A DNA stretch of 45,134 bases from positions 120,440 through 165,573 of the forward strand of contig NW_003108583.1 in the NCBI RefSeq assembly GCF_000003605.2. The letters run 5' to 3'. The stretch is from Saccoglossus kowalevskii. Taxonomy: Eukaryota > Hemichordata > Enteropneusta > Harrimaniidae. Numbering within the stretch: position 1 is the stretch's first letter; every line of letters begins with the position of its first letter. Positions 11,815 through 21,316 of this stretch are shown piece by piece. Made by a program: the position numbers and the translations under genes. The notes below the pieces were generated by a model. It was given only the letters and a program-made list of their open reading frames with translations. It was not told where the DNA came from and did no database searches.

Positions 11815-11931
11815 TTACGAGGATAACTCAAAGTATGCACGGAAATAGTACAACGCGAGTATTACCGACGTGAAGCGGGAGTCGGTGCGATGGCGTACTG
11901 TCTGAGTACATACTTTGAGGTACCCTCGCAA
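11815..11931. mobile_element. Short MITE with imperfect terminal inverted repeats
   Basis: The left end reads TTACGAGGATAACTCAAAGT. The right end, reverse-complemented, reads TTGCGAGGGTACCTCAAAGT, and pairing continues through ATG.AC. Both ends are bordered by TAA, a plausible 3-bp target duplication of the kind used by PIF/Harbinger elements. The exact ends are uncertain because pairing may continue a few bases outward. A half copy of the same family is at 22990-23050. Confidence 0.6.
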
Positions 11932-13224
11932 TAACCTTATTATTATACTTCTTTTCCTTCCAAAAATAAATGATGGGAATGCCAAAACCCACAAATTTTA
12001 GAACAGCGACCTTTTTTGTGTGGAGTCCGGTCAAACCATGGAGTCAGCCATGTTTCTTTTTATTATTAGAGGACGCTTACACACGAAATTATTCCACATT
12101 TATATTGTAGGATACCCCGTTAAACCCCACAAATTCTCAGTATTGTAGTATGAGGGGGAAATTCTTCTCCTCTGGGTTCTCCACACGTGCCAGGGGAGAA
12201 TCTCGTCTTGTCTCTCTATCGCGTCCCCTTGAGGTACGGGATCGGAAAAGTCACTTAAACCTTACAGTCAAATAGACGCACACAATAAAATACATTTCAA
12301 CTCTCGTCTTTAGTAGGTCAGTCGAATACTTTATAAGACACAGCGCCCTGGGGAAAAGTCCCCAAGACTATCGCAAGGCTGAACCAAGACTCTCCTTAGA
12401 CTGCCCCAAGACTCTCCTTAGACTGTGTCTGTCGTGGTGTTCTCGCCAAGACCAACTAAAACAACTTTATTCATTTTCAAAACCTTAACCAATTACAAAG
12501 CAGTTTAAAGACTCTAAGGCGTAACCTTCAATAATAAAGCCAATCACACTAAGTACTGAACACGTCATATCTTTTGATTAATCGTTCACTATATTAATAA
12601 CTGCGAATACCAACTCTCAGAAATAGTAGTCCGAATAGCGACGGTTATCTCGTAATTAGTTCTAAATCACTGAGTTGAGTTCCATCCAGAACCTCGCCTA
12701 AACGATGACAGACATAACACAATCATTCGCTAGTAATCAGCTAAATAAGTCGATTAACAGATACGCGTAAACAAATGTATCACAGTAGTACCAATATAAT
12801 ATACATTGGACATTGACAATGTTAAAAGTAACAAACTGTTCAAGAGCAATCTTCTTCAAAGTTAAACGGAACATCCTAACAGCATTTATCTAACTAAGCC
12901 TACATAAGAACACCTAAAGTACAGCCTATAAAAACTAATTGAATAATGTTATCTACTTAAAGACTAAATCATGTAAACATTTGAAAATTTGCTTATTTTA
13001 ATAATATTACAATGACTGATAATGCACTTACAGTGTTAACTTTAGTTTAGTTAAGCGCCGACTCTGTTATAAGTGTAAATATCAATTTGTAATAAAGAAA
13101 CTAAGATATTGTTTTAAATTCAGCTATGTAATATAATGCATATCATGATGATGTTCTATAATGCATATCAAAAGGAACACTAACACGGGAACAAAAGTTC
13201 CTAACATTCAGTTGATACACAATG
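11932..13224. other. No supported gene; possible TATA box and short repeat
   Basis: Slightly GC-richer between about 12100 and 12450. It holds a TTTATAAG box at about 12331 and a 20-bp sequence, CCAAGACTCTCCTTAGACTG, at 12384-12403 and again at 12406-12425. A GGGGA/TCCCC mini-hairpin lies near 12351. This could be part of an LTR or leader, but no matching second LTR was found. Confidence 0.4.
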
Positions 13225-14180
13225 TCTAAATATGGCCTATTTTCAGAGACTTCCCTGGACTAAACGTCACTCCCTAAAACTCTTTGAGCATTTACTTGAT
13301 AGGCAACACATATAGATGACTGCCTTAAAAAGAAGAAGTTGAGTTAGCATCTTGATTTGTCAGGTACAGTAGTATACTTTGAACATGGCTAAAATTCACA
13401 ATTTTCGTCGAGCACAAAAAGTTACCTGCTTTCAGGAACAACCATGTGATTAAATGTCATGACCCGAAACTCTACAAGCATTTATTCAGTAAAAAATACA
13501 AAGATGTACATGTTATCAGAAGTTGAATTAGAATTCTTCCTCATTTCGTCACGTAGCGTACTTTGAAAATTCACAATGCAAAAAGTGGCCTACTTTCAGG
13601 GACAACCACGTGACTTAACGTTATGACCCGAAACTCTACAAGCACTTATTTAATAGAGAATACATAGATGTACATTTGATCAGAAGTTGAATCAGAACTA
13701 TTGTTCAGTTCGACACGTTGCATACGTTAAACAAAGCTAAATTTCACAATTTTCGTCAAATGCAAATAATGGCCTACTTTCAGGGACAACCAAGTGACTG
13801 AACGTCATGACCAGACTCTCTACAAGCATTTATTTGATAGGCAATACATATATGTAGATTTGACCGGAAGTTGGATTAGAATCATTGTTCACTTCGTCAC
13901 GTAGCGTGCGTTGAACAAAGCTAAAATTCACAATTTTCGTCAAACGCAAAAAACCACGTGACCAAACGTCATGACCCGAAACTCTGCAAGCATTCATTTG
14001 ATAGGTAATACATAGATTCACCTTTGATAATAAGTTGAATTAGAAATATATCTGACTTCTTCATGTAGCGTAGCGTACTTTGAACATGGCTAAAGTTCAC
14101 AATTTCCGCCAAACACAAAAATTGACCTACTTTAAGAGACAGTCACGAGACAACCAAACAAGGTACCAAATTTTGCAACA
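13225..14180. repeat. Satellite-like tandem array, about 180-bp unit, 5-6 copies
   Basis: The phrases CCTACTTTCAGGGACAACC, ATGACCCGAAACTCTACAAG, CATTTATTTGATAGGCAATA and CTAAAATTCACAATTTTCGT recur in fixed order near 13232, 13427, 13590, 13772, 13950 and 14128. Unit lengths are 163-195 bp and the copies are moderately diverged; one has lost the CTACTTTCAGGG segment. No reading frame is conserved, so it is non-coding. Confidence 0.85.
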
Positions 14181-15158
14181 ATACATTTGATAGATATTTT
14201 ACTGATCTATATTTGGTACAAGTTTCAAGCCAATAAAAAATACCAGAGCGGCACATATAGCGTTACAAAATTATTTTTTTGGAGCTTGAAACATTTAATT
14301 ATTTTCAGGCTGCCCAAGAACTAAACTGTACGTCTTTGGAAATTTGTAATGACAGGTGTATAATGTTGCCGAGACAGTGCCGTAAAATATGCTGATTTCC
14401 GTGTTTTTGAGATGCGAAAATTGGGGAAAATGACCAGAGAATGTGTTTGCCCGTTACAATGGCAACAATGACTTTTGATCCAAAAGAAAGCTTTTTTGAG
14501 GGGTTGTAGACCAAGTACTATCACTGTGCAAAATATGAGCCAAATCTATAATTTGACCCCTGCCACCATTGTTTGATCCTTACAGCATTTGCTCTTAATA
14601 ACGTTAATATAAGGTAGTGCAGCCCAGTACTAAATGTTTCAAGATGACGATATTCGCTGTCTCAGCACCTGTGTGACCTCGATCGGTTCCTTCCCCTAAT
14701 GTAGCCATACGAACAAACACCAAGCAACGGACTCTGACCACAGGGACTCTGCTGACACATGGGTGACCGTACCGAGCCCCAGTGGCTCAGACAATGTTCG
14801 TCTATATTTAGCAAGTATTTTTTTCAGATTATTTTGAAATCTGGTCCCTTGCCCAACTGTTTGTTGTTGGTGTTTGCTACAACTGCCTGCAATGACAAAA
14901 TAACATAACGCTGAACGTTCAACGCTAATTTACACAGAAAAAATATATCCTTTTCAACATTTTTTTTTAATAATTTCGTTAAGAGAAACACGTAAAAAAC
15001 TCACATTTGAATTTACAAATTTATGTTTGTCAATAGGGTTCACATTAAGCTGAACATTTTGTCTTCTTCACGATTTAACCCATTTCAATCATTTTTCGTA
15101 TCGTATTTTTGGCTTAGGAAATGGTAGGAAAAAGATGCCTGAATTCCTAATAATGTAC
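14181..15158. other. No supported gene
   Basis: Overlapping minus frames at 14305-14524 are short and carry no motif. The segment at 14640-14800 is GC-richer, with some cysteine codons on the minus strand, but no splice-bounded exon could be defended. Confidence 0.45.
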
Positions 15159-15228
15159 CTGTCGGCAGATTTACATTCCCCCCAAGAACATCACTTAACC
15201 ATTCTGAATAATCAGGCGAAAACTGCAT
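15159..15228 (-). CDS. Candidate first coding exon (low confidence)
   Basis: On the minus strand an ATG in a favourable context (AAGACCATGC) opens 23 codons, MQFSPDYSEWLSDVLGGNVN then LPT. It ends at a plausible splice donor, GACAG|GTACAT, at 15159/15158 (phase 1). Upstream on the minus strand, between about 15420 and 15370, are two CCAAT-type boxes (GTCAATCA and AACCAATG), as expected of a promoter. The frame also stays open past the donor to 15085, so this may be chance. No downstream exon was found and I do not recognise the peptide. Confidence 0.25.
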
Positions 15229-16026
15229 GGTCTTAGAAGTACAAATTTCTGGGGTACTGGAAAGTTGAACAAGCAAACTAAAAGCACTCCCACGAAAAGA
15301 CTGCTAAGTTCTTTGTCGAACAAAATGACCGCCAGGAGTCACATGTTGGCTGCGCGTCAAAATGCTGCAATTTCATTGGTTAAAATTAATTTTGATTGAC
15401 AGTTCTGGAAACATGAGTAGCCCAGTGTCTTATACGCACTCACAACTGGTTTGGACAAGATATTTTGTATTTTGAAGTATGATTTTCGGCAGCTAAAAAA
15501 ATGTGTGCACTTTTTGTTTCTTCTCTTGTCACATATATAGTGCAGACTGATCGGCCGGAAAAAAAGTATTAGTGATTATCGGAGCGTTGATACTTTAATT
15601 TAATGAAGCTTGCTTGCCTTAAATTACCAAACTGTATTAATTATATAATTTTCATCGTTTTGAGCATTGTTTGTACTGGGACATAGTCGCTCCGCCCCAT
15701 AGACATCCATGTATTCATGCGAGTAAATCGTCGGGGCCCAGGGGCGTCGCGCGGGGGAAAAAAACGAGAATTTTCCTCTGTGTCATCACAAAGACTCCAC
15801 AATATACTGATTTGTTGTTGCCACGCGGGAATCAGTCTTGCAATTAGATTAGTGTACAGGTGCATGGAGTGAATGCAGGAACAGGTGTATGTTGTATTTA
15901 ATTTATTCAAAATTTTTGTGTTGTGTTTGCATGGTGTGGTCGGAGGACATGTCACTCTGACTCAAGACGCCACAGTAGGAGGAGTGGCTTTTAGTCGTCC
16001 GTGTGCAAACTGAGAGACGAGCCAAC

Positions 16027-16080
16027 ATGTTTACGACGGGGTGCCTGAGACACGCAAGTATAGGCATAAGCTGGGGCCAG
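16027..16080 (+). CDS. Candidate short exon (low confidence)
   Basis: ATG with A at -3 opens 18 codons (MFTTGCLRHASIGISWGQ) ending exactly at CAG|GTAATT, a good splice donor in phase 0. The surrounding 15.7-16.2 kb is locally GC-rich. The frame also reads through the donor to 16224, and no matching second exon was identified. It could equally be retroelement leader sequence. Confidence 0.2.
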
Positions 16081-16499
16081 GTAATTGTAGAAATATTAAT
16101 TCCTTTAATTCTGGCGGAAACCGTACAGGGTGTAATAAATGAACCCGGTGTTGTTTGGAGCCAGCGTTTTACAGGAGGAACACTTCACAGACTCTGTAAA
16201 CTGTGCACCGTCTGTATAGAGTAACATTGACCATTGTTAGTACAACATTCTTGTAATTTTTACATTATTTATATTGTTAATTTATGTATTTATTATAACA
16301 TTTACAATGAAGCACGAGTTTGGTTGTGCTTTTAGACAGGATAATAAAGTACGTACATCTATGACGAAATTGTACGAAATACTGAGAATTGTATGTAGCT
16401 ATTATTGTATATTATCGCATCATTGTATACTTGATTGAATAGGGCCACTTGGACTATAGGTTACATACAGTCAGGTTTAGAACCGTACTGCCAAAGTTG

Positions 16500-17355
16500 A
16501 GCCAATTGGAACTTTTTTTTTTTTTTTTGGTTTAACTATCTTTTATTCCATACAATAGAAATTCTTTACAGCACAATGTCAACATACAACAAATGTCACA
16601 GCTAGTATAACCCATACAAAATAGACACTGAATACCCATTAACAATTGAAGTCTCCCCACTTGTCCAGGAAAATGGACATTGTATTTCTTCTATTTGAAA
16701 TTTCTAACTCTATCTTCTGCGTGTAACGTATGTCAGATTTTATGAGATTAAGGCATGATAGTTCCTTTTTCAATTTACACGTATAGATATTTCTTTTAAC
16801 AATTATAATATAATCTGTTTTGCTGACAATGTTCTTGGGCATCCTAGTTTTGTTCCCCATAGATTAAAAATTGATGTCCAGAGGACTTTAATAGACTCGC
16901 ATTCAACAAAAAGATGCACTAGGTTCTCGGTGGTACCATGACAAAATGAGCATAAATCTGACGATACTAATGGTGAATTCATATGGAATAACATTTCATT
17001 TGTGTACAGGATATTGTGGTTTAATTTCCACTGAAACTCCCGTAGTTTGCTGCATAGAGTTACCAAAAAAGACATGGAATAATGAAATTCCCAATCCTTG
17101 TTATCCAGATTACACAAAGTATTAAGAAAGAGTTGACTTTTGGGTGTTGTAAAAACATGGGTGGTGAACAGCTTACGTAATTGCTTTTGGGTGGTATTTT
17201 CAAGTATAATTATTTGTTCACCGGTGACTAGACTAATAGGAGGCTCTAGACGTACACAAATTGCACGACTATTCCTCCAGTCTAATGGCAGTGCAGAGAT
17301 AATGCCATACCACTGAAGTAGCTGAACATAATTGAGCCCTAGCCAATTGGAACTT
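16500..17355 (-). mobile_element. 5'-truncated L1/Tx1-like LINE insertion with poly(A) and 15-bp target duplication
   Basis: The 15-bp sequence AGCCAATTGGAACTT occurs at 16500-16514 and again at 17341-17355. Between the copies, the minus strand carries the C-terminal end of an L1/Tx1-type ORF2 and ends in a run of A (the T-run at 16513-16528). The zinc-binding C-terminal domain is clear: CSFCHGTTENLVHLFVEC gives the C-x2-C-x8-H-x4-C pattern. One frame change near 16805 moves the reading from the 17340-16803 frame to the 16860-16639 frame, where the usual tail (IELEIS...FLDKW) ends at 16639. Truncation, tail and target duplication are the hallmarks of target-primed reverse transcription. The one frameshift suggests a fairly young insertion. 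Confidence 0.93.
16639..17340 (-). pseudogene. LINE ORF2 C-terminal coding remnant (reverse-transcriptase zinc-binding domain)
   Basis: Two overlapping minus-strand frames together encode the last 230 or so residues of an L1/Tx1 ORF2 protein. The upstream 12 codons of the longer open frame (17375-17341) belong to the host flank and target duplication, not to the element. Endonuclease and reverse transcriptase are missing through 5' truncation, so no activity is possible. The frames overlap between 16860 and 16803, consistent with a single small indel. Confidence 0.88.
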
Positions 17356-17454
17356 GAGACATCTGAACGTTGCATCTACAGTATCTACCGGAATCTGACG
17401 ATATTGAAAGACTTGAGCCTGTAATCCTCATCCCGTACCCAGCCACTGTCGCGC

Positions 17455-17596
17455 TTAAGGGGTTAGCATACGTTTAATGTGTGTTTTTTTTCAATATAAA
17501 ACCCAGACAACCATGTCGTACTTGTGTTGAAATACATTTTGTATGTAAATTCAGGCCAAAAAATTAAACCAGCGAACGTATGTGCTAACCCCTTAA
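17455..17596. mobile_element. piggyBac-like MITE flanked by TTAA
   Basis: TTAA at 17455-17458 and 17593-17596 flank a 134-bp element. Its ends are inverted repeats: GGGGTTAGCATACGTT on the left and, reverse-complemented, GGGGTTAGCACATACGTT on the right (10 bp perfect, then a 2-bp offset). A TTAA target duplication with G/C-run termini is typical of piggyBac-superfamily non-autonomous elements. It has no coding capacity. Confidence 0.85.
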
Positions 17597-17599
17597 AGT

Positions 17600-18080
17600 C
17601 AAGATATTTGGGACACATCTTTACGTTATTTGAACTCTATCTTGTTTAAGCACAAACTAATAATTAATAGTATTGTATACTTTGTTTATCTTGTGACCTA
17701 TGTATCATTAATATGATTATATTTATCCTTGCTTGACACTGTACATGATTACTACGCAATATATCTATAATTGTGACGACGGGGTTAATACAAATATATA
17801 CTACTGTAATGTAGCTCAAAGGGGAATTTCGGGGATTACTCGCTTCTGTAGTGTAGGGATACCATAAGACCTTATAACGGAACACTGAAGTCATTCACAC
17901 ACCCATGTAGTCAGACACAGTCAGTTTCTAGAGTTGAGCTTCGATGTTCTTTAATATTAAGAAACGTGAGACACCCCTTGCTAGGTTATCGTAACAATCC
18001 GTCAAGACCTTCCCCTGGTATGACGTCCCAACGTCCCCCTTATTCCCTTTCCCCCCTCCCCATTTAAGCGTTGGCGAGAA
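17600..18080. other. No supported gene
   Basis: Short AT-rich frames only. Near 18000-18080 the sequence becomes C/T-rich on the plus strand, just before the direct repeat that starts the env-like region. Confidence 0.5.
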
Positions 18081-18082
18081 GT

Positions 18083-18221
18083 CAGTTCACACCTGCTGGC
18101 ACATGAATTCACACTACGTGGACAAATTGTAATGCAGGAACAAAGAAATGTGAGTCGGCGTGGGTTCCCACGCCTGCTTTCGCAGTGTGGTGTTAAAATG
18201 CCAGCATGATGCAAACATGAC
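18083..18221. repeat. Direct repeat bounding the env-like region, left copy
   Basis: Matches 20139-20283 almost exactly, from CAGTTCACACCTGCTGGCAC to GATGCAAACATGACA, apart from a 5-6 bp indel (CTTTCG versus CTTCAGTTTTCG) and single changes. The repeats lie about 2.06 kb apart in the same orientation. They are too short and internal-looking to be complete LTRs, so an internal duplication of the element is more likely. Confidence 0.85.
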
Positions 18222-18531
18222 ATCGGTATTTTTTCCTGTGGTTCGACCCGGAACCACTAAGCAGTGGATGTCTCACAAAGAGGGTTAAAATATACATCAA
18301 GCAAATTAAGACGTAATATAAAAGTAAAAAGGTAATATGAACTGAAAAAATTAAAAACGTCATATAGTCGGCGTCAGTAGCGGTTGAATTCGGCGTCGTA
18401 GTGTTGTCAAGATCGCGTCGTCTGCAGGGATGTTGTCGTCGCGGTCGCTTCGTCCTCCGAAGTGGTTGAATAAATACCAACTGTGAGAGTATTAGATTGA
18501 ATAAAGGAAATATTAAAATAACTGAAATCAT
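18193..18531 (-). CDS. Uncharacterised minus-strand frame with hydrophobic segments, probably retroelement-derived
   Basis: This 112-codon frame contains an N-terminal hydrophobic run, a basic patch (RRTKRPRRQHPCRRR), an Asn/Thr-rich stretch with N-x-T/S sites and a second long hydrophobic run. That could be a membrane-anchored glycoprotein tail. It overlaps one of the direct repeats of the env-like region and begins inside a 50-bp tandem repeat, so its start is doubtful. It is more likely a broken piece of the neighbouring element than a host gene. Confidence 0.3.
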   Translation of the reverse strand: MISVILIFPLFNLILSQLVFIQPLRRTKRPRRQHPCRRRDLDNTTTPNSTATDADYMTFLIFSVHITFLLLYYVLICLMYILTLFVRHPLLSGSGSNHRKKYRCHVCIMLAF

Positions 18532-18770
18532 TGTAGAAGTATTCGATTGTATAAAGAAATATTAAAATAACAAAAATAATTGTAGAAGTATTCGATGAAA
18601 TAAAGGAAATATTAAAATAACTAAAATAATTGTAGAAGTATTCGATTAAATAAAGGAAATATTAAAATAACTAAACACCCTCCACCATTTTCAAAAGACT
18701 CCACCTTACAAAAATTGAAATACAAAATAGGAAAATTTGGATGCAAACATGGCATCGGTATTTTTTCCTA
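18208..18770. repeat. Short direct repeat pair flanking an inserted or duplicated segment
   Basis: GATGCAAACATGACATCGGTATTTTTTCCT at about 18208-18237 recurs at about 18742-18771 with one change (GGC for GAC). The 0.5 kb between contains a membrane-protein-like minus frame (18193-18531) and the 50-bp tandem repeat. The arrangement suggests a duplication within the retroelement remnant. Confidence 0.7.
18489..18676. repeat. 50-bp tandem repeat, about 3.8 copies
   Basis: Successive units start GTATTCGATT, continue AAATAAAGGAAATATTAAAA and end in AATTGTAGAA. They begin near 18489, 18538, 18587 and 18637. The units are very similar, implying recent expansion. Confidence 0.85.
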
Positions 18771-18821
18771 AGGGAAAGCACATGTATAACTATAGAACGA
18801 AATGGTTATAGCATGGCTTCC

Positions 18822-19088
18822 TCATAGGTGTTCTCTAAGTACATTTATTTGTGTGGGGGGAAGCGTGGATTCCAAAGGAATTTCACGGAATACAGGTGAA
18901 TTGCCAATGAGGAGCCGACAAACATGTTTGCTGGTCAATATTTGACGACAGCGATTTGTGTAGCCAAATGGTACAGTAATGGTAGGTGGTAATTCTAGTT
19001 TCAGTGTGGATTTACCATCTAGATGGAGCGTTGTTGATCTCCAGCTGATATTTAACATAGAACGAAAAAACCCTGAGGCAAGCTTCAT
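18822..19088 (-). pseudogene. Minus-strand frame downstream of the env-like frame, likely part of the same retroelement
   Basis: Eighty-eight codons with non-random composition (LHLDGKSTLKLELPP, then a Cys-containing block). It lies immediately downstream, on the same strand, of the env-like frame at 19258-20079. I cannot assign it to a domain. Its position would suit an env cytoplasmic or C-terminal portion in another frame, or another retroelement segment. Stops separate it from the env-like frame. Confidence 0.35.
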
Positions 19089-19257
19089 TTCGAAAATTGG
19101 TTTCCTGGACGCGCATTAATATCGAGCTGGAGATATGCGTACTTGCATTACCCACAGTGTTATTGACTCAGAGGAGGACGTTATCTCTAATAAAACCTGA
19201 CAAAAGTTAGACGCATGATTGAAAGTTGTAGATGGATTGAAGTGGCTTAATATAACG

Positions 19258-20079
19258 TTAATGAGCGTCTTGCCTAAATAAAAAAAATACCATAGTTGCA
19301 ATAACGGCGGCAATACACTGCATGTAATTAGTGTATCCAGAGATGGAATTAGGAATATCAGTAATAGGTCGAGTCGTAGAATGGGGTAAATACAGGACAG
19401 GTGTAGCTTTTGCCATTTTCAAATATTCAAGGGTGCCGAGTGTGATCAAAATACGTTGCAATACATTGTTTAGTCGTCTAAGTTTTAGGTATAAAAAGGC
19501 CGAAATAATAATCGTTATAATAACGCCAATAGCCGTAGGTGAGAATAACTGTGCCAAAAATGTAATGGGAGAGTCGAAAAGGTCGAAATTTGGTCGAACC
19601 GTGTATGCTAATTGATCCAGTGGAGAGAGAAAAGCATTGGTTCGGGTACGGTGTGCTTGAGCAATCTTCGTGAGATTTAAGCGTAATGTATGCTCTGTTG
19701 CCATATATTGTGCCCAGCTTTCCCCCCGTAATTGAAGATCGGGCAATTGAGCAGTCCATGGTTGGTCAAAGACCGTTCCACCAGAAATGTTGGAGGAATC
19801 ATGTTGGTGGTAAATTGTGGTGATGAAGTGGAGATTTGCAATGTACTGTATGGAGAGATTGTCATTGCCTTTGCAGTGACTCAAACTCGGCAGCAATTGC
19901 AGCTCATCAGCCTTCAGAGAGCACGCACAAGGAAGGTTTACCAGACAAAGATCGCAGTTCGTTAATGTCTCCAGGGGTTTCTGTGGGCAGTCGATGGACC
20001 AGTTACTAAGGTGTCCCGTGAGGAGTACCTTGTCATTGTCTAGGTAGTGAGCGTGTGGGGTAGGCACAAACGACAACAA
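19258..20079 (-). pseudogene. Envelope-like glycoprotein frame of an LTR retroelement (old genomic copy)
   Basis: This is the longest open frame in the window, 273 codons. Visible features are a cysteine-rich block around residues 30-70 containing LVNLPCACSL, several N-x-S/T sites, a hydrophobic membrane-spanning segment near residues 180-200 (IGVIITIIISAFLYL) followed by basic residues, and a second hydrophobic C-terminal run. This layout (Cys-rich ectodomain, single membrane anchor, cytoplasmic tail) resembles env proteins of Ty3/gypsy-type elements. The open reading continues upstream of the first Met for a short way before the direct repeat at 20139-20283. No gag, protease, reverse transcriptase or integrase was seen nearby and no LTR pair is defined, so it is a fragment. 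The family assignment is tentative. Confidence 0.5.
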
Positions 20080-20138
20080 CTGTTCTATGGAGCAAAATGC
20101 GTTGACATTAGCGCCCTCATCGGTGAATATGGCATAGG

Positions 20139-20283
20139 CAGTTCACACCTGCTGGCACATGAATTCACACTACGTGGACAAATTGTAATGCAGGAACAAA
20201 GAAATTTGAGTCGGCGTGGGTTCCCACGCCTGCTTCAGTTTTCGCAGTGTGGTGTTAAAATGCCAGCATGATGCAAACATGAC
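20139..20283. repeat. Direct repeat bounding the env-like region, right copy
   Basis: Partner of 18083-18221. On the minus strand it lies just upstream of the env-like frame and may encode part of the same protein. The left copy would then be a duplicated piece displaced downstream. Confidence 0.85.
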
Positions 20284-21155
20284 ACTACTATACGTCTTGT
20301 ACATGTATTGTATTTGTGGGAACGATAGCTAGACCAAACATTGCCAAATTGTTTCCGGCCTATGCCAGTGACAGTTGTCTGGTGGGAAAGTACGTGCGTG
20401 CGACAATGGGGCGGAGTCACGAATCAGGGTGTCTGCGGCTTCCACGTGCGCTGTGATTGCACAATCACAGATCAAATTCGGGGCCTTTTGGAACAGACAG
20501 CTGGGTCACGTTGGTGACATAGGGCTTTCATAGACACAGGATTAATTGCTGCCTTCTTTACAATATATTTGGTTGACCTTAGCACACAACTTGCATGAGC
20601 TTCAATGATTTCGAATAGTTAGTTTACGTATTTCGTAATATACATTTATACCACAACACAAGGACATGAAACGAGTAAACTCAATGTCGAGTTTTTATCA
20701 AATTAGTCAGAATCGATACATCAAATAACTGTTTGTATTCAAAATATGTCTTAAAATATCTTGCAATAATCATTAGTGAACGACAATCCTTAACTTTAAA
20801 AGGAATACAATGTAATGCAGGTCATTAATTACTATAAAAATACATCCCAATAGATTATCACAAATACAATTGTTTTAATAATAACTTTGATATCAGGCTT
20901 ATGCTGTGTCACTGTAACTCCATAGCTGTGTAAACTACTTATGCAACTTTACACCGACTTGTTATTTAGTCGAATTTAAGTCAAGTTTACGAAGCTTAGG
21001 TTCAGTAAAGGTTCAGTTTATATTAATAATAATGTAATTGTATCATACCTTTCCGCTTTACTAAACCTAAGCTGGCAAACATTTTTATTTATTTGAACAT
21101 GCAGAAATTCATTTTAATTGAGTTCATATTGCAACTGGATTAAAAATTAATTCAA
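20284..21155. other. No supported gene
   Basis: AT-rich. On the minus strand this is the 3' flank of the gene ending at 21156 and should include its 3' UTR. No family-specific motif was seen. Confidence 0.5.
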
Positions 21156-21316
21156 CTAAAATAAATCCCAGTTGGGGTCTGGGTCTTTTTTGCAAGCACC
21201 ACAAGATCCCTTCACCACAGGATATTTACATTTTTGCTGCCTACATCCAGGACAGACAAACGGACCATAGTAGTGTTGAGAGCCCTCCCTAACACGGAAT
21301 TTCTTGTTCTTGAATC
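21156..21316 (-). CDS. Exon C (last) of the 172-residue protein gene
   Basis: 161 bp ending in TAG. It encodes a short basic stretch (FKNKKFRVREG) followed by CPGCRQQKCKYPVVKGSCGA and CKKDPDPNWDLF. Five cysteines arranged C-x2-C-x4-C-x8-C-x2-C resemble a small zinc-binding tail, but the spacing matches no zinc finger I can name. Confidence 0.85.

Noticed and set aside
15641-15955. 104-codon minus-strand frame in a GC-richer patch
   Set aside because: No recognisable domain or splice context, and the composition looks like a reverse shadow of leader-like sequence.
18236-18262. GGTTCGACCCGGAACCAC, resembling a tRNA T-arm or a primer-binding site
   Set aside because: It does not sit next to a defined LTR and no acceptor or D arm can be folded; more likely a local hairpin (GGTTC/GAACC).
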